A stretch of DNA of 64,000 bases from Flavobacterium sp. UMI-01 (GTDB lineage Bacteria; Bacteroidota; Bacteroidia; Flavobacteriales; Flavobacteriaceae): positions 33,911 to 97,910 of the forward strand of contig NZ_BPLU01000012.1 of the NCBI RefSeq assembly GCF_019656315.1, read 5' to 3'. The number at the start of each line of letters is the position of its first letter. Within the stretch, counting starts at the first letter, position 1. Made by a program: the position numbers and the translations under genes. Under the pieces are notes generated by a model. That model searched no databases. It was not told where the DNA came from and worked only from the letters and a program-made list of their open reading frames with translations. Below are positions 45,366 to 54,495 of this stretch, in pieces.

Positions 45366-45814
45366 TTATAACTATTGTATGAGGGAATTTCAGGTAAAAA
45401 ATCATATTTTTCATTGACATAATCCATGCGACAAAAATAATGATTCAAACCATTGGTTACCATTAAAAAATGGGCATTTAGAGTGAGATTGTATCGCGCT
45501 ATTTGATCAAAAACAGTTTGCGAAATCTTAATTTCGGGCGCTTTGCATTCGACCAATATTTGAATGGAACCGTCGGAGTTATAAACCACTACATCATAAC
45601 GTTTTGTTAAGCCGTTCACTTTCAGTAGTTTTTCAACGTTAATGAGTGATTTGGGGATTTGTTTTTCTTCTAATAAATACCGTACCACATGTTGTCGAAC
45701 CCACTCTTCGGGAGTGAGAATGATAAATTTTTTCCTGATTTCATCAAATATAGCCACTTTATTTTCGCTATTTTTGAATCGAAAAGAATAAGGTGGGAAA
45801 TTAAGCTTTTGCAT
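45362..45814 (-). CDS. orphan HsdR N-terminal domain protein (PD-(D/E)XK fold)
   Basis: A 150-residue protein matching only the N-terminal nuclease-like domain of type I restriction HsdR subunits. KRYDVVVYNSDG...ILVECKAP provides the D-(x)n-ExK catalytic core. No helicase domain, hsdM or hsdS is present, so it is not a restriction system. It precedes a glycosyltransferase with a 4-bp overlap and is divergent from holA by 247 bp. I recall the same neighbourhood in other Flavobacteriia, which suggests a conserved DNA-related role. Function is unknown. Confidence 0.8.
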   Translation of the reverse strand: MQKLNFPPYSFRFKNSENKVAIFDEIRKKFIILTPEEWVRQHVVRYLLEEKQIPKSLINVEKLLKVNGLTKRYDVVVYNSDGSIQILVECKAPEIKISQTVFDQIARYNLTLNAHFLMVTNGLNHYFCRMDYVNEKYDFLPEIPSYNSYK

Positions 45815-45997
45815 GGAGCAAAAATAGTTATTTAGTTTATAGTTTTGCTACTCAACAAGAAACTCTAATGAATAAAAAATGTTAAACACAATTTTCGCTG
45901 AGTTTACACAAAGTAAGAAAGTCATCGATGTAAATAACATTAAAATAGAATTCTTATTTGGTAAAATTTGATAAATAATGGCATAGCGTTTTTTGTG

Positions 45998-46005
45998 TAA
46001 ATTTG
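45998..46005 (+). promoter_or_regulatory. -7 element (TAAATTTG) for holA
   Basis: TAAATTTG lies 56 bp before the holA ATG and fits TAnnTTTG. Confidence 0.4.
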
Positions 46006-46061
46006 TTTAAAAAGAATTCAATTGGTGTAAGATTTCCAAAACCTAAAACCTGAAAAAAATC

Positions 46062-47066
46062 ATGGACGACGTAGTAAAAATTGTAAACGACATAAAGGCT
46101 GGTCAAATCAAACCTATTTATTTTTTGATGGGAGAAGAACCATATTATATAGATAAATTGTCTGATTTTATAGAAGATACCGTTTTGTCTGAAGATGAAA
46201 AAGGGTTTAATCAGACGGTTTTATATGGACGCGATGTTACAATTGATGATATTATTTCAACTGCCAAACGTTATCCGATGATGGCAGACAGACAAGTTGT
46301 AATCGTAAAAGAAGCACAGGAATTAAGTAGAACAATTGATAAGTTAGAATCGTATGCCGAAAATCCTATGCCTACAACAGTTTTAGTTTTTGCATACAAA
46401 TACAAAACACTGGATAAGAGAAAAAAAATTACCAAAACCTTAGCCAAAAATGGTTTGGTGTATGAGAGTAAAAAATTATACGAAAATCAAGTAGGGGATT
46501 GGATAAAAAGAGTATTATCTGGGAAAAAATATGCTATTGAGCCTAAGGCAGCCGCCATGTTAGTTGAGTTTTTAGGAACTGATTTGAGTAAGATTAATAA
46601 TGAATTGGAAAAATTGCAGGTGATTTTACCCAAAGGAAGCACGATTACAGCAAGTGCAATCGAAGAAAATATTGGGTTTAGCAAGGACTTTAATGTATTT
46701 GAATTACGAAAAGCCATTGGTGAACGCAATCAATTAAAGGCCTATAAAATTGCCGAATACTTTGCACACAATCCCAAAGACAATCCGTTGGTAATGACAA
46801 CAGGTTTGATTTTTGGTTTTTTTGTGCAATTATTAAAATACCACGGAGCTAAAGATAAAAATCCATCAAAAATTGCAGGATTGATAGGGGTGAATCCTTA
46901 TTTCATGAAAGAATATGAAGTTGCCATCAAAAACTACCCCATGCGTAAAGTAAGTCAAATAGTTGCGGCTTTACGCGAAATTGATGTAAAAAGCAAAGGA
47001 GTAGGAGCAAATGCACTTTCTAATGGAGATTTATTAAAAGAAATGCTATACAAGATTTTTAATTAG
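46062..47066 (+). CDS. holA: DNA polymerase III subunit delta
   Basis: The delta subunit of the clamp loader, which opens the beta sliding clamp. IYFLMGEEPYYIDKL (about 18-32) is the start of the AAA+-like domain I, ELSRTIDKLESYAENP and VFAYKYKTLDKRKKI continue it, and FNVFELRKAIGE with the C-terminal collar KSKGVGANALSNGDLLKEM are HolA features. As in other delta subunits there is no functional Walker A. At 334 residues the length is normal. A small membrane protein gene follows. Confidence 0.93.
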   Translation: MDDVVKIVNDIKAGQIKPIYFLMGEEPYYIDKLSDFIEDTVLSEDEKGFNQTVLYGRDVTIDDIISTAKRYPMMADRQVVIVKEAQELSRTIDKLESYAENPMPTTVLVFAYKYKTLDKRKKITKTLAKNGLVYESKKLYENQVGDWIKRVLSGKKYAIEPKAAAMLVEFLGTDLSKINNELEKLQVILPKGSTITASAIEENIGFSKDFNVFELRKAIGERNQLKAYKIAEYFAHNPKDNPLVMTTGLIFGFFVQLLKYHGAKDKNPSKIAGLIGVNPYFMKEYEVAIKNYPMRKVSQIVAALREIDVKSKGVGANALSNGDLLKEMLYKIFN

Positions 47067-47112
47067 CCTTAATTTTTAACGATATTTGCCTTTTAAAAAA
47101 ATACCACATTTT

Positions 47113-47295
47113 ATGGGAATGAATAAAAATACAATATTGGGCTGGGCTACATTTATAATGTTATTGATGGGGTTTCTGTTAATAGGATTGGGAGCTTTTC
47201 GATATGATGATGTTGCTGGCTGGGGTTTTGCTGCTGTTGGCGTAGGGTTCTTAGCGATATCTTGGGTGTTTAATTCTTTGAAAGGAAGGCTTTAA
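47113..47295 (+). CDS. small CAL67264-like membrane protein
   Basis: 60 residues with two transmembrane helices (about 7-26 and 33-52) joined by GAFRYDDVAGWGF. The sequence starting MGMNKNTILGWATF matches my recollection of the CAL67264 family of tiny flavobacterial membrane proteins. The start is placed at 47113 because the upstream candidate at 47086 reaches into a promoter-like ATTTGCC. It lies between holA and ettA on the same strand. Function is unknown. Confidence 0.7.
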   Translation: MGMNKNTILGWATFIMLLMGFLLIGLGAFRYDDVAGWGFAAVGVGFLAISWVFNSLKGRL

Positions 47296-47366
47296 AGTCA
47301 AATTTCACTTTTTAAAACTTCAATACCAACGAATAAAATTAAATAATCACATAACAATAAATAAAA

Positions 47367-49061
47367 ATGTCAGACGATAAGAAAGTAATATTCTCAATGT
47401 CCAAGTTGAGTAAAACCTATCAAGGTGCGGATAAACCAGTACTTAAAAACATTTATTTGAGCTTTTTCTATGGTGCTAAAATTGGTATTTTAGGATTGAA
47501 TGGTTCAGGTAAATCGTCATTATTAAAAATCATTGCGGGAGTTGATAAAAATTACCAAGGGGATGTGGTGTTTGCACCAGGATATACTGTTGGGTATTTA
47601 GAGCAAGAACCAATTCTTGATGATAGCAAAACCGTAATTGAGGTTGTTAGAGAAGGAGTTGCTGAAACGATGGCAGTTTTAGAAGAATACAATAAAATAA
47701 ATGATTTGTTCGGACTTCCAGAGAATTATGAAGACCCAGATAAAATGGACAAATTGATGGATCGTCAAGCGGCTTTACAAGATAAGATTGATGCTTTAGG
47801 CGCTTGGGAAATTGATACAAAGTTGGAAATTGCTATGGATGCATTGCGTACCCCTGATGGTGATACACCAATCAAGAATCTTTCAGGAGGAGAGCGTCGT
47901 CGTGTAGCCTTATGCCGATTGTTGCTAAAACAACCTGATGTATTATTATTAGACGAGCCTACCAACCACTTAGATGCCGAGTCAGTATTGTGGTTAGAGC
48001 AACATTTAGCACAATATGCAGGAACCGTAATTGCTGTAACACACGACCGTTATTTCTTAGATAATGTAGCAGGGTGGATTTTAGAATTGGATAGAGGGGA
48101 AGGTATTCCGTGGAAAGGAAATTATTCTTCTTGGTTGGATCAAAAGTCAAATCGTATGGCGCAGGAAGAAAAAGTAGCTTCTAAACGTAGAAAAAACTTA
48201 GAACGCGAGTTGGAGTGGGTACGTCAAGGTGCCAAAGGCCGTCAAACAAAGCAAAAAGCGCGTTTGCAGAATTATGATAAATTATTAAATGAAGACCAAA
48301 AAGAATTGGATGAAAAATTAGAAATTTACATTCCAAACGGTCCTCGTTTGGGAACGAATGTGATTGAAGCCAAAGGTGTTTCGAAAGCATTTGGTGATAA
48401 ATTGCTGTATGATAATTTGAATTTCACCTTGCCACAGGCAGGAATTGTTGGGATTATCGGGCCAAATGGTGCTGGTAAATCAACAATTTTCAGAATGATA
48501 ATGGGGGAAGAGCAAACTGATAAAGGAGAGTTCACAGTAGGAGATACGGTAAAAATCGCTTATGTTGACCAATCACACTCTAATATTGACCCTAATAAAT
48601 CTATTTGGGAAAATTTTTGTGATGGACAAGAATTAATCATGATGGGAGGTCGTCAAGTGAATTCTAGAGCTTATTTGAGTCGTTTCAATTTTGGAGGTAG
48701 TGACCAAAATAAAAAAGTAGCTACTCTTTCCGGTGGGGAACGCAACCGTTTGCATCTTGCAATGACTTTAAAAGAAGAAGGAAATGTATTGTTGTTGGAT
48801 GAGCCTACTAATGATTTGGATGTAAATACACTACGTGCATTGGAAGAAGGATTAGAGAAATTTGCTGGTTGTGCAGTGGTTATTTCACACGATCGTTGGT
48901 TCTTGGACCGAATCTGTACACATATTTTAGCATTTGAAGGTGATTCCGAAGTGTATTATTTTGAAGGAGGGTTTTCGGAATATGAAGAAAACAAGAAGAA
49001 ACGTTTAGGTGGTGATTTGACTCCAAAACGCTTGAAATATAAAAAATTAATAAGAGGTTAA
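47367..49061 (+). CDS. ettA: energy-dependent translational throttle protein EttA
   Basis: An ABC-F protein that binds the ribosomal E site and gates the first steps of elongation according to ATP/ADP. Both domains are complete: Walker A GLNGSGKSS (about 42-50) and GPNGAGKST (about 362-370), both LSGGERRR/LSGGERNR signatures and both DEPTN(H/D)LD Walker B boxes. The P-site tRNA interaction linker with KGRQTKQKARLQNYDKL lies between them (about 285-300). At 564 residues it fits EttA closely, in contrast to the degenerate ABC-F at 28550. It ends at a strong terminator. Confidence 0.96.
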   Translation: MSDDKKVIFSMSKLSKTYQGADKPVLKNIYLSFFYGAKIGILGLNGSGKSSLLKIIAGVDKNYQGDVVFAPGYTVGYLEQEPILDDSKTVIEVVREGVAETMAVLEEYNKINDLFGLPENYEDPDKMDKLMDRQAALQDKIDALGAWEIDTKLEIAMDALRTPDGDTPIKNLSGGERRRVALCRLLLKQPDVLLLDEPTNHLDAESVLWLEQHLAQYAGTVIAVTHDRYFLDNVAGWILELDRGEGIPWKGNYSSWLDQKSNRMAQEEKVASKRRKNLERELEWVRQGAKGRQTKQKARLQNYDKLLNEDQKELDEKLEIYIPNGPRLGTNVIEAKGVSKAFGDKLLYDNLNFTLPQAGIVGIIGPNGAGKSTIFRMIMGEEQTDKGEFTVGDTVKIAYVDQSHSNIDPNKSIWENFCDGQELIMMGGRQVNSRAYLSRFNFGGSDQNKKVATLSGGERNRLHLAMTLKEEGNVLLLDEPTNDLDVNTLRALEEGLEKFAGCAVVISHDRWFLDRICTHILAFEGDSEVYYFEGGFSEYEENKKKRLGGDLTPKRLKYKKLIRG

Positions 49062-49134
49062 AATAATGATTGAGGTTTAAAAAAGAGTTGTCCCGATGGG
49101 CTATACAGCTTCAAACGTTTAAACCTAATAAATA

Positions 49135-49170
49135 AAATGAGCTTGATAGATGCATCAGGCTCATTTTTTT
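49135..49170 (+). terminator. rho-independent terminator of ettA
   Basis: AAATGAGCTTGAT pairs with ATCAGGCTCATTT (13 bp with one G-U), followed by more T residues. It also separates the convergent beta-barrel gene at 49200. Confidence 0.88.
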
Positions 49171-49199
49171 TATTAAATTTAATCGGGTACTATTATTGA

Positions 49200-50054
49200 C
49201 TATTGAATATCCATAAAAAGTCCTGCTGTATAAGTAGGTGCTGCAAAAGTTATTTTCCCAGTTAAAACATGTGTGTAGTTTACCATAACCCCCAATTTAG
49301 GGGTGACATAATAGGCAAGTTCCCCTCCTAAATTGGTAAATTCAACATTGTTAGCAAAAACACCTTGTCCTGTACCAGTAAGATTCCCATTGTTTAAAGA
49401 ACTTACATTACTAAATTTTAGGGCTACAAAAAATGCATTATTAAATTTTGTTCCTATTTCAGCGCCGTAATGCAATTCATCTGAAAAACCATTAGTCCTA
49501 TTGTTAAAGCCTGAATATATTTTACCATAGCTATTTTGGTTTTTAATTTTGAAAGGAAATCCCAAGTCTATAAGTAACAATTGATTGAATTCACCGTCTC
49601 CGGTTTGTAAACTGCCATCAGCTCCCCCTTCTTTTTTTCCAGTAGGCAATCCTAATTTCACAGTGGTAGATAGAGCCAAATAATCGTTTTTTATTACACC
49701 TAAACGCGCACCTAATTCAATATCACCTATTGAATTTACTGCTTCTCCAGGCACTAATATAGCACCAGATGTCTTTGAAACTTGTTCGTTTTGATACACC
49801 CTAGTAAAAAGTGGTAAGTAGGCGATTAAGTCTAGTTTGTTGCCTATTCCATGTTCCGCATAAACACTTGCTACAAAGTTTCCTCTTGTTGCATTCGGGT
49901 CTTTTTTTCGGGTACTGGTAAAATGTTCGTCAGCAACTAAATAACTAGCTGATACTTTGTAATATCCATTCCCTTTTCCTTTATTCCATTGGGCAAAAGC
50001 GAATTGACTGAATAGCAAAACCAGCAGTGAAAATTTTAATAATGAATTTTTCAT
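49200..50054 (-). CDS. outer-membrane beta-barrel protein (transporter-like)
   Basis: A signal peptide (1-21, ending FAFAQ) precedes about 260 residues of alternating strands with Gly/Asn turns, typical of a 12-14-stranded outer-membrane barrel such as the MetA/phenol-degradation 'transporter' family. The chain ends in strand GLFMDIQ rather than an aromatic residue. It follows the DM13/Ig-like lipoprotein by 6 bp and is certainly co-transcribed with it, so a surface-lipoprotein plus barrel partnership is likely. Confidence 0.75.
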   Translation of the reverse strand: MKNSLLKFSLLVLLFSQFAFAQWNKGKGNGYYKVSASYLVADEHFTSTRKKDPNATRGNFVASVYAEHGIGNKLDLIAYLPLFTRVYQNEQVSKTSGAILVPGEAVNSIGDIELGARLGVIKNDYLALSTTVKLGLPTGKKEGGADGSLQTGDGEFNQLLLIDLGFPFKIKNQNSYGKIYSGFNNRTNGFSDELHYGAEIGTKFNNAFFVALKFSNVSSLNNGNLTGTGQGVFANNVEFTNLGGELAYYVTPKLGVMVNYTHVLTGKITFAAPTYTAGLFMDIQ

Positions 50055-50060
50055 CGTTTT

Positions 50061-50768
50061 TTATTTGTTTTTGATTTGAGCTTCTCCAACCTTAATATTA
50101 AACGGGTCACACCAATGTGTTAAATATCCAAAATCATTGATGCTGACTCCAGCAATATCCAATGTAAATGCACCAGTATAAATCACGCCATCAGCATCAC
50201 CTGCGGCATCTATTTTAAGAGCCCCATTTCTTGAATTTGGATTATTGGTTAAATACATTGCAAATCCAGGTAAGGCTCTGTCGGCAACATAATTCGTTGC
50301 AAATGAGATGCGAATTCCTCCTGTAATTTCAGTTATTTCAAAATCTCCCGCTGATTTGTAGGAACTCGTATTAGTTAATTTACCAATCTTAACAACACCA
50401 TTTGAAGGAGGTGTAGAGGTATTGATTACCGTAATTGGAGTAGAATTACTTACTGTTTTTCCTTCATAAATCGATGATACAGTAACTTTAGTGGTTCCCT
50501 CACTTACAGCAGTAATTTTTTTTAGTTGATTATCAACCGAAACAATCGAAGAATTTTCAGATTCTAGGGTAAAATCGACAGTTTGTTTAATTCCAAGATT
50601 ATCAAAAAAGAAGGCATCTAATACGACAGATTCCCCCATTTTAAAATTTGAAAAAGAATTATTGATTCGAATACTTTCAGGTATTTTGTCATCTACAATA
50701 TCCTCACCCACACAGGAACTCAAACAAAAAACAAAATTTAATAACAGGATGAAATGAAATGGTCTCAT
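50061..50768 (-). CDS. lipoprotein with Ig-like (BIG2) and DM13-like domains
   Basis: The signal II sequence MRPFHFILLLNFVFCLSSC gives lipidated Cys19. A bacterial Ig-like domain follows (about 30-120: VSVDNQLKKITAVSEGTTKVTV). The C-terminal part (about 140-235) resembles a DM13 domain, with a PGFAMYLTNNPNS strand and HWCDPFNIKVGEAQIK, where DM13 domains carry their conserved cysteine and have been proposed to act in electron transfer. The start at 50768 gives a clean signal peptide; 24 bp upstream is a weaker choice. It is the first gene of a pair with the beta-barrel. Confidence 0.75.
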   Translation of the reverse strand: MRPFHFILLLNFVFCLSSCVGEDIVDDKIPESIRINNSFSNFKMGESVVLDAFFFDNLGIKQTVDFTLESENSSIVSVDNQLKKITAVSEGTTKVTVSSIYEGKTVSNSTPITVINTSTPPSNGVVKIGKLTNTSSYKSAGDFEITEITGGIRISFATNYVADRALPGFAMYLTNNPNSRNGALKIDAAGDADGVIYTGAFTLDIAGVSINDFGYLTHWCDPFNIKVGEAQIKNK

Positions 50769-50908
50769 TTGATGTATTTTTTGGTTATACATTTAATCAG
50801 ACGGTGTTTCAAAATAATCCTGACAAATTATTGATGTAAAGGGTGTTTAAAGTATGAATGAAGTAGTTTTTTTGTAACTAATTTTTTTTGTTAATGAAAA
50901 AAAAGTAG

Positions 50909-51325
50909 TCATTCTAAAAACTTGGCTTTCAATTCAGGTGTCGGAATCATGCAATGTTCCTTTTTTCCATACCATTTGTAGCGATTTTGAGCTACATAAT
51001 CATAAATGTAATTGGTAAAGGAGGTAGGTAAGAATTTAAAAAGACTTACCCAACTAATTATCCCATCTAAATGTTTTGCAATATGAAAAGCAGCTTCGGA
51101 CTTGTAGTAATACGCTTTTCCGGGGTCGTAGAAAATAATGCTATCCGTTTTTTGATTGTCAATTCCAAGGTATAGAAGGATTTTTTGTCCCAAATCTGAT
51201 TGCAAAGCGACAAACCTAAAAATATCTTTTTGGTCATGTTTAATGATAAATTGTACTGAAGCATTGCAAAGATTGCAAACTCCGTCAAAGAGGATTATTT
51301 TTTTATTTGGGGGTAGGTTTTGCAT
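50909..51325 (-). CDS. DCC family thiol-disulfide oxidoreductase
   Basis: A DUF393 protein named for its DxxCxxC motif, here FDGVCNLCN with Asp14, Cys17 and Cys20 near the N-terminus. The thioredoxin-like pattern is continued by FRFVALQSDLGQKIL and the C-terminal YDYVAQNRYKWYGKKEHC. The family is annotated as thiol-disulfide oxidoreductase, but its substrates are unknown. It lies 32 bp behind mutS2 in the same direction and may be read through from it. Confidence 0.9.
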   Translation of the reverse strand: MQNLPPNKKIILFDGVCNLCNASVQFIIKHDQKDIFRFVALQSDLGQKILLYLGIDNQKTDSIIFYDPGKAYYYKSEAAFHIAKHLDGIISWVSLFKFLPTSFTNYIYDYVAQNRYKWYGKKEHCMIPTPELKAKFLE

Positions 51326-51356
51326 TTTTATAGTGATTGTGAGAAATCATTTTGTT

Positions 51357-53525
51357 CTACTTATTCTTCACCGCCTCCACTAATTCTAATTCGTCCAGAC
51401 TTACTTTGGAGGTAAATAAACCGTAATTTACAGTAGCTTTATTTTTTTCAATTTGATCAATACTTCCCACAGCTTTGCCGTCAATCATTCGTACACGATC
51501 ACCTAACTTCAAGACATATTTGGGTTTTTCAATAACAGGTTTTAGTTTCTTTTCCTTTTTTTCTTTTCTAATTTCTTCAACTTGTACTTCAACCTCTTTG
51601 ATGATTTCTTTTTTCTTTTCAATCAATGCTTTGGTTTCTTTTGGAGTAGCTTTTTTTCTTTTGGAATTTTCAATTTCGATGATTTTCAAAAATTCTCCAA
51701 TAAGGACTTTTTTGTTTTTGTTATTAAAATATTTTTCAGCAATATCTTCAATCTTTTGGCCAATATAAATGGTTTTTTGATTGCTATCAAATAATTCTTG
51801 GTAACTCTCTAACTTTTGTTTGATTTTGACATTGATGGTCTCCATCTTTTTCCCTTCTTCTCGTGCTTTGCTTTCTTCTTCTTTTAAAGTTTGGGATGTT
51901 TTTTCTAGTTTAGAACGCTCTTTTTGGAGTGTAGCAATTGTTTTGTCAAAACGAACTTTTCCCACTTCAATTTTCTTTTTGGCACGATTAATTAAACTAA
52001 ACGGAATACCATTTTTTAAAGCAACTTCAAAGGTAAACGAACTACCCGCTTGACCTAAAACCAATTTATACATAGGCTCTAATGATTTTTCGTCAAAAAG
52101 CATGTTAGCATTGGTCGCATAGGGTAGCTCATTGGCTAAGATTTTCAAATTGGTATAATGTGTGGTAATGATTCCAAATGCTTCTCGATGGTAAAATTCT
52201 TCTAAGAAAATTTCGGCCAATGCACCTCCCAATTCAGGGTCAGAACCTGTTCCGAATTCATCAATGAGGAACATGGTTTTGTGGTTGCATTTTTTTAAAA
52301 AATAGTTCATGTTTTTCAAACGATAACTATAAGTACTTAGATGATTTTCAATAGATTGATTGTCGCCAATATCAGTTAGAATTCGGTCAAAAAGAAAGGT
52401 TTCAGAGCGCTCATGTACCGGAATCAACATACCTGATTGAAGCATCAATTGAAGCAGTCCAACTGTTTTTAACGAAATAGTTTTTCCACCAGCATTTGGT
52501 CCTGAAATAACGATGATTCGGTTCTCTTGATGCAGTTCGATGGTTTGTGGATAGGTGATTTCCTTTTTTTGTTTGTTCGTTAAGTATAAGATAGGGTGGT
52601 AAGCTTCTCTAAAAAACAATCTTCTATTGTCACTAATCGTTGGCAATATTCCGTTAATTTTTTCAGCATATTTAGCTTTAGCTGCTATAACATCAATGTC
52701 ACTTAAAAAATCTTGGTATTGTTGTAATAAGGATACAAACGGACGAATTCCGTTGGTCAATTTTTTTAAAATACGAGTAATTTCTTCCTTCTCTTCGTAT
52801 TCTAAATTGCTCAATTCACGAGAGTAACGCAACGTAGCTTCGGGTTCGATGTAAGCGATGCTTCCCGTTTTGGAACTTCCTAAAATAGTTCCTCTTACTT
52901 TTCGGCGGTACATAGCCAGTACAGCTAAAACACGACGGTTTTGAACAATACTTTCTTTAATATCATCCAAATACCCCAAACCATTATATTGTGTCAAAGC
53001 GACTCCAAAACTTTGGTTAACTTTGCCTCGAACAGTATTCATACTTCGACGAATTTCAACTAAAGCAGGTGAAGCATTGTCTTTAATTTCTCCATATTTA
53101 TCCACCACCGCATCAATTTGGGTGATAATATCTTTGGTTAATTGTACTTCTGAAGCTCTTTTATTTATGGTAGGGTAGTACTCGTCAAATTTTCGTAAAA
53201 AATTCAACAAGAAGTTGACCGTTGCCGATAAATTAGCAATTTTTCTAAAACTTCCTACTTCTAGAAAACTATCTTCGATGGCAAGAAACTTTATTTCATG
53301 TGTGATGGCATCAAAACCGTGGTTTGGAATTGCATTGTTATTTTGAAATGAAGAGACATATTCTGAAGTTTGCCACAAAGCATTCATTAAAGTTTCACGG
53401 TCCTTAAATGGAGTGATTTCTAATGCTTTTTGTTTGCCAATATCGGTATTACAAATATCCGAAATGGTTTCGAGTATGGTAGGAAATTGTAAGTCTTGTA
53501 ATGTTTTATCGGTGATAGATATCAT
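51357..53525 (-). CDS. mutS2: MutS2/RqcU-like ATPase lacking the Smr domain
   Basis: A MutS-family ATPase without the mismatch-binding domains, as in MutS2, proposed to suppress homologous recombination and, in Bacillus (RqcU), to rescue collided ribosomes. Walker A GPNAGGKT is at 342-349, LIDEFGTGSDPELGGALAE is Walker B plus signature, and a long lysine/glutamate coiled coil (about 500-650) leads to a KOW-like end KLGDRVRMIDGKAVGSI. The usual C-terminal Smr nuclease domain (B. subtilis MutS2 is about 785 residues) is missing. The start at 53525 is fixed by a -7 element just upstream; a reading from 53567 would start above that promoter. Confidence 0.93.
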   Translation of the reverse strand: MISITDKTLQDLQFPTILETISDICNTDIGKQKALEITPFKDRETLMNALWQTSEYVSSFQNNNAIPNHGFDAITHEIKFLAIEDSFLEVGSFRKIANLSATVNFLLNFLRKFDEYYPTINKRASEVQLTKDIITQIDAVVDKYGEIKDNASPALVEIRRSMNTVRGKVNQSFGVALTQYNGLGYLDDIKESIVQNRRVLAVLAMYRRKVRGTILGSSKTGSIAYIEPEATLRYSRELSNLEYEEKEEITRILKKLTNGIRPFVSLLQQYQDFLSDIDVIAAKAKYAEKINGILPTISDNRRLFFREAYHPILYLTNKQKKEITYPQTIELHQENRIIVISGPNAGGKTISLKTVGLLQLMLQSGMLIPVHERSETFLFDRILTDIGDNQSIENHLSTYSYRLKNMNYFLKKCNHKTMFLIDEFGTGSDPELGGALAEIFLEEFYHREAFGIITTHYTNLKILANELPYATNANMLFDEKSLEPMYKLVLGQAGSSFTFEVALKNGIPFSLINRAKKKIEVGKVRFDKTIATLQKERSKLEKTSQTLKEEESKAREEGKKMETINVKIKQKLESYQELFDSNQKTIYIGQKIEDIAEKYFNNKNKKVLIGEFLKIIEIENSKRKKATPKETKALIEKKKEIIKEVEVQVEEIRKEKKEKKLKPVIEKPKYVLKLGDRVRMIDGKAVGSIDQIEKNKATVNYGLFTSKVSLDELELVEAVKNK

Positions 53526-53550
53526 TAGTCGTAAAAGATTCTTTTTTATG

Positions 53551-53558
53551 CAAAAATA
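53551..53558 (-). promoter_or_regulatory. -7 element (TATTTTTG) for mutS2
   Basis: On the minus strand TATTTTTGCA lies 25 nt before the mutS2 ATG at 53525. Confidence 0.55.
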
Positions 53559-53656
53559 GGCAATCATAAAGATTATTACATAGCCTGATACTAAGTTTTG
53601 TAAAGTTTTAGTCGCTGTACCATGTTACTATCATGACTTACTTAGTTGGAGTTGTT

Positions 53657-53664
53657 TATCTTTG
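53657..53664 (+). promoter_or_regulatory. -7 element (TATCTTTG) for ung
   Basis: TATCTTTGCA lies 17 bp before the ung ATG at 53682 and excludes an upstream start at 53646. The mutS2 and ung promoters are divergent within about 100 bp. Confidence 0.55.
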
Positions 53665-53681
53665 CAATCAAATTTATACTT

Positions 53682-54353
53682 ATGGCATTCCATTTACCAC
53701 AAGATTGGCGCGAAAAACTCGCTGATGAAATACAAAAACCGTATTTCAAAGCATTGGAATTGGCAGTTAGTCAAGAATACCAACAAGGGATTTGTTTTCC
53801 ACCCCAAGACTTGATTTTTTCTTCTTTAACTCATTGTTCATTTGATGCTGTCAAAGTGGTTATTATAGGTCAAGACCCGTATCACGGACAAGGGGAGGCC
53901 AACGGTTTGAGTTTTTCAGTAAATGATACTGTCAAAATCCCCCCGTCATTGCGTAATATTTTCAGAGAATTGTGTGATGATTTGGATTCTATTTTTATGC
54001 CTACAACGGGAAATTTGATTCATTGGGCGCAACAAGGTGTTTTGCTTTTGAATGCGAGTTTGACAGTACGGAAAGACAGTCCTAATAGTCATAAGCATTT
54101 GAAATGGAATGTTTTTACTGATGCAATTATTGAAAAAATATCCCAAGAAAAAGAGCATGTGGTATTTTTACTTTGGGGTGGATTTGCTCAAAAAAAAGGA
54201 AGTAAAATTAATCGAGAGAAACATTTGGTACTCACCTCAGGCCACCCTTCTCCTATGAGTGCCAACCAAGGAAAGTGGTTTGGGAACAAACATTTTAGTA
54301 TGACTAACGAATATTTGAAAAAAAATAATTGTACCCCAATTAAATGGTTATAG
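53682..54353 (+). CDS. ung: uracil-DNA glycosylase
   Basis: A family 1 UDG that removes uracil from DNA to start base-excision repair. GQDPYHGQGEANGLSFSV holds the water-activating Asp65 and His68; LLLNASLTVRKDSPNSH (about 120) and SGHPSPMSANQGKWFGNKHF (the Leu-intercalation loop HPSPMS, near 190) complete the active site. At 223 residues it is full length. Its promoter is divergent from that of mutS2, so two DNA-maintenance genes share one control region. tRNA-Pro follows downstream. Confidence 0.97.
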   Translation: MAFHLPQDWREKLADEIQKPYFKALELAVSQEYQQGICFPPQDLIFSSLTHCSFDAVKVVIIGQDPYHGQGEANGLSFSVNDTVKIPPSLRNIFRELCDDLDSIFMPTTGNLIHWAQQGVLLLNASLTVRKDSPNSHKHLKWNVFTDAIIEKISQEKEHVVFLLWGGFAQKKGSKINREKHLVLTSGHPSPMSANQGKWFGNKHFSMTNEYLKKNNCTPIKWL

Positions 54354-54458
54354 ATCAAAAGGTGTCCAATTGATTTGCTATTAAAGCTTTAGACGATGTT
54401 ATACAGTTCTATGAACTCAGCATGTTTTATTGGGCAAAAATATTTTGTAAAATGTGTC

Positions 54459-54488
54459 TTTGAAAATTAAATAAATAAAATATATTTG
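54459..54488 (+). promoter_or_regulatory. promoter of tRNA-Pro: TTTG-N18-TATATTTG
   Basis: TTTG (54459-54462) and TATATTTG (54481-54488) are separated by 18 bp, the expected Bacteroidota -33/-7 geometry. The tRNA begins 8 bp after the -7 element. Confidence 0.85.
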
Positions 54489-54495
54489 CACCTCT

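Noticed and set aside
45362..45814. A type I restriction-modification locus
   Set aside because: Only the HsdR N-terminal domain is present; no helicase, HsdM or HsdS is encoded nearby.
49091..49125. A fifth Flavo-1-like element after ettA (TCCCGATGGGC)
   Set aside because: Only the first few bases resemble the class; the ATCCTTTT-hairpin core is absent.
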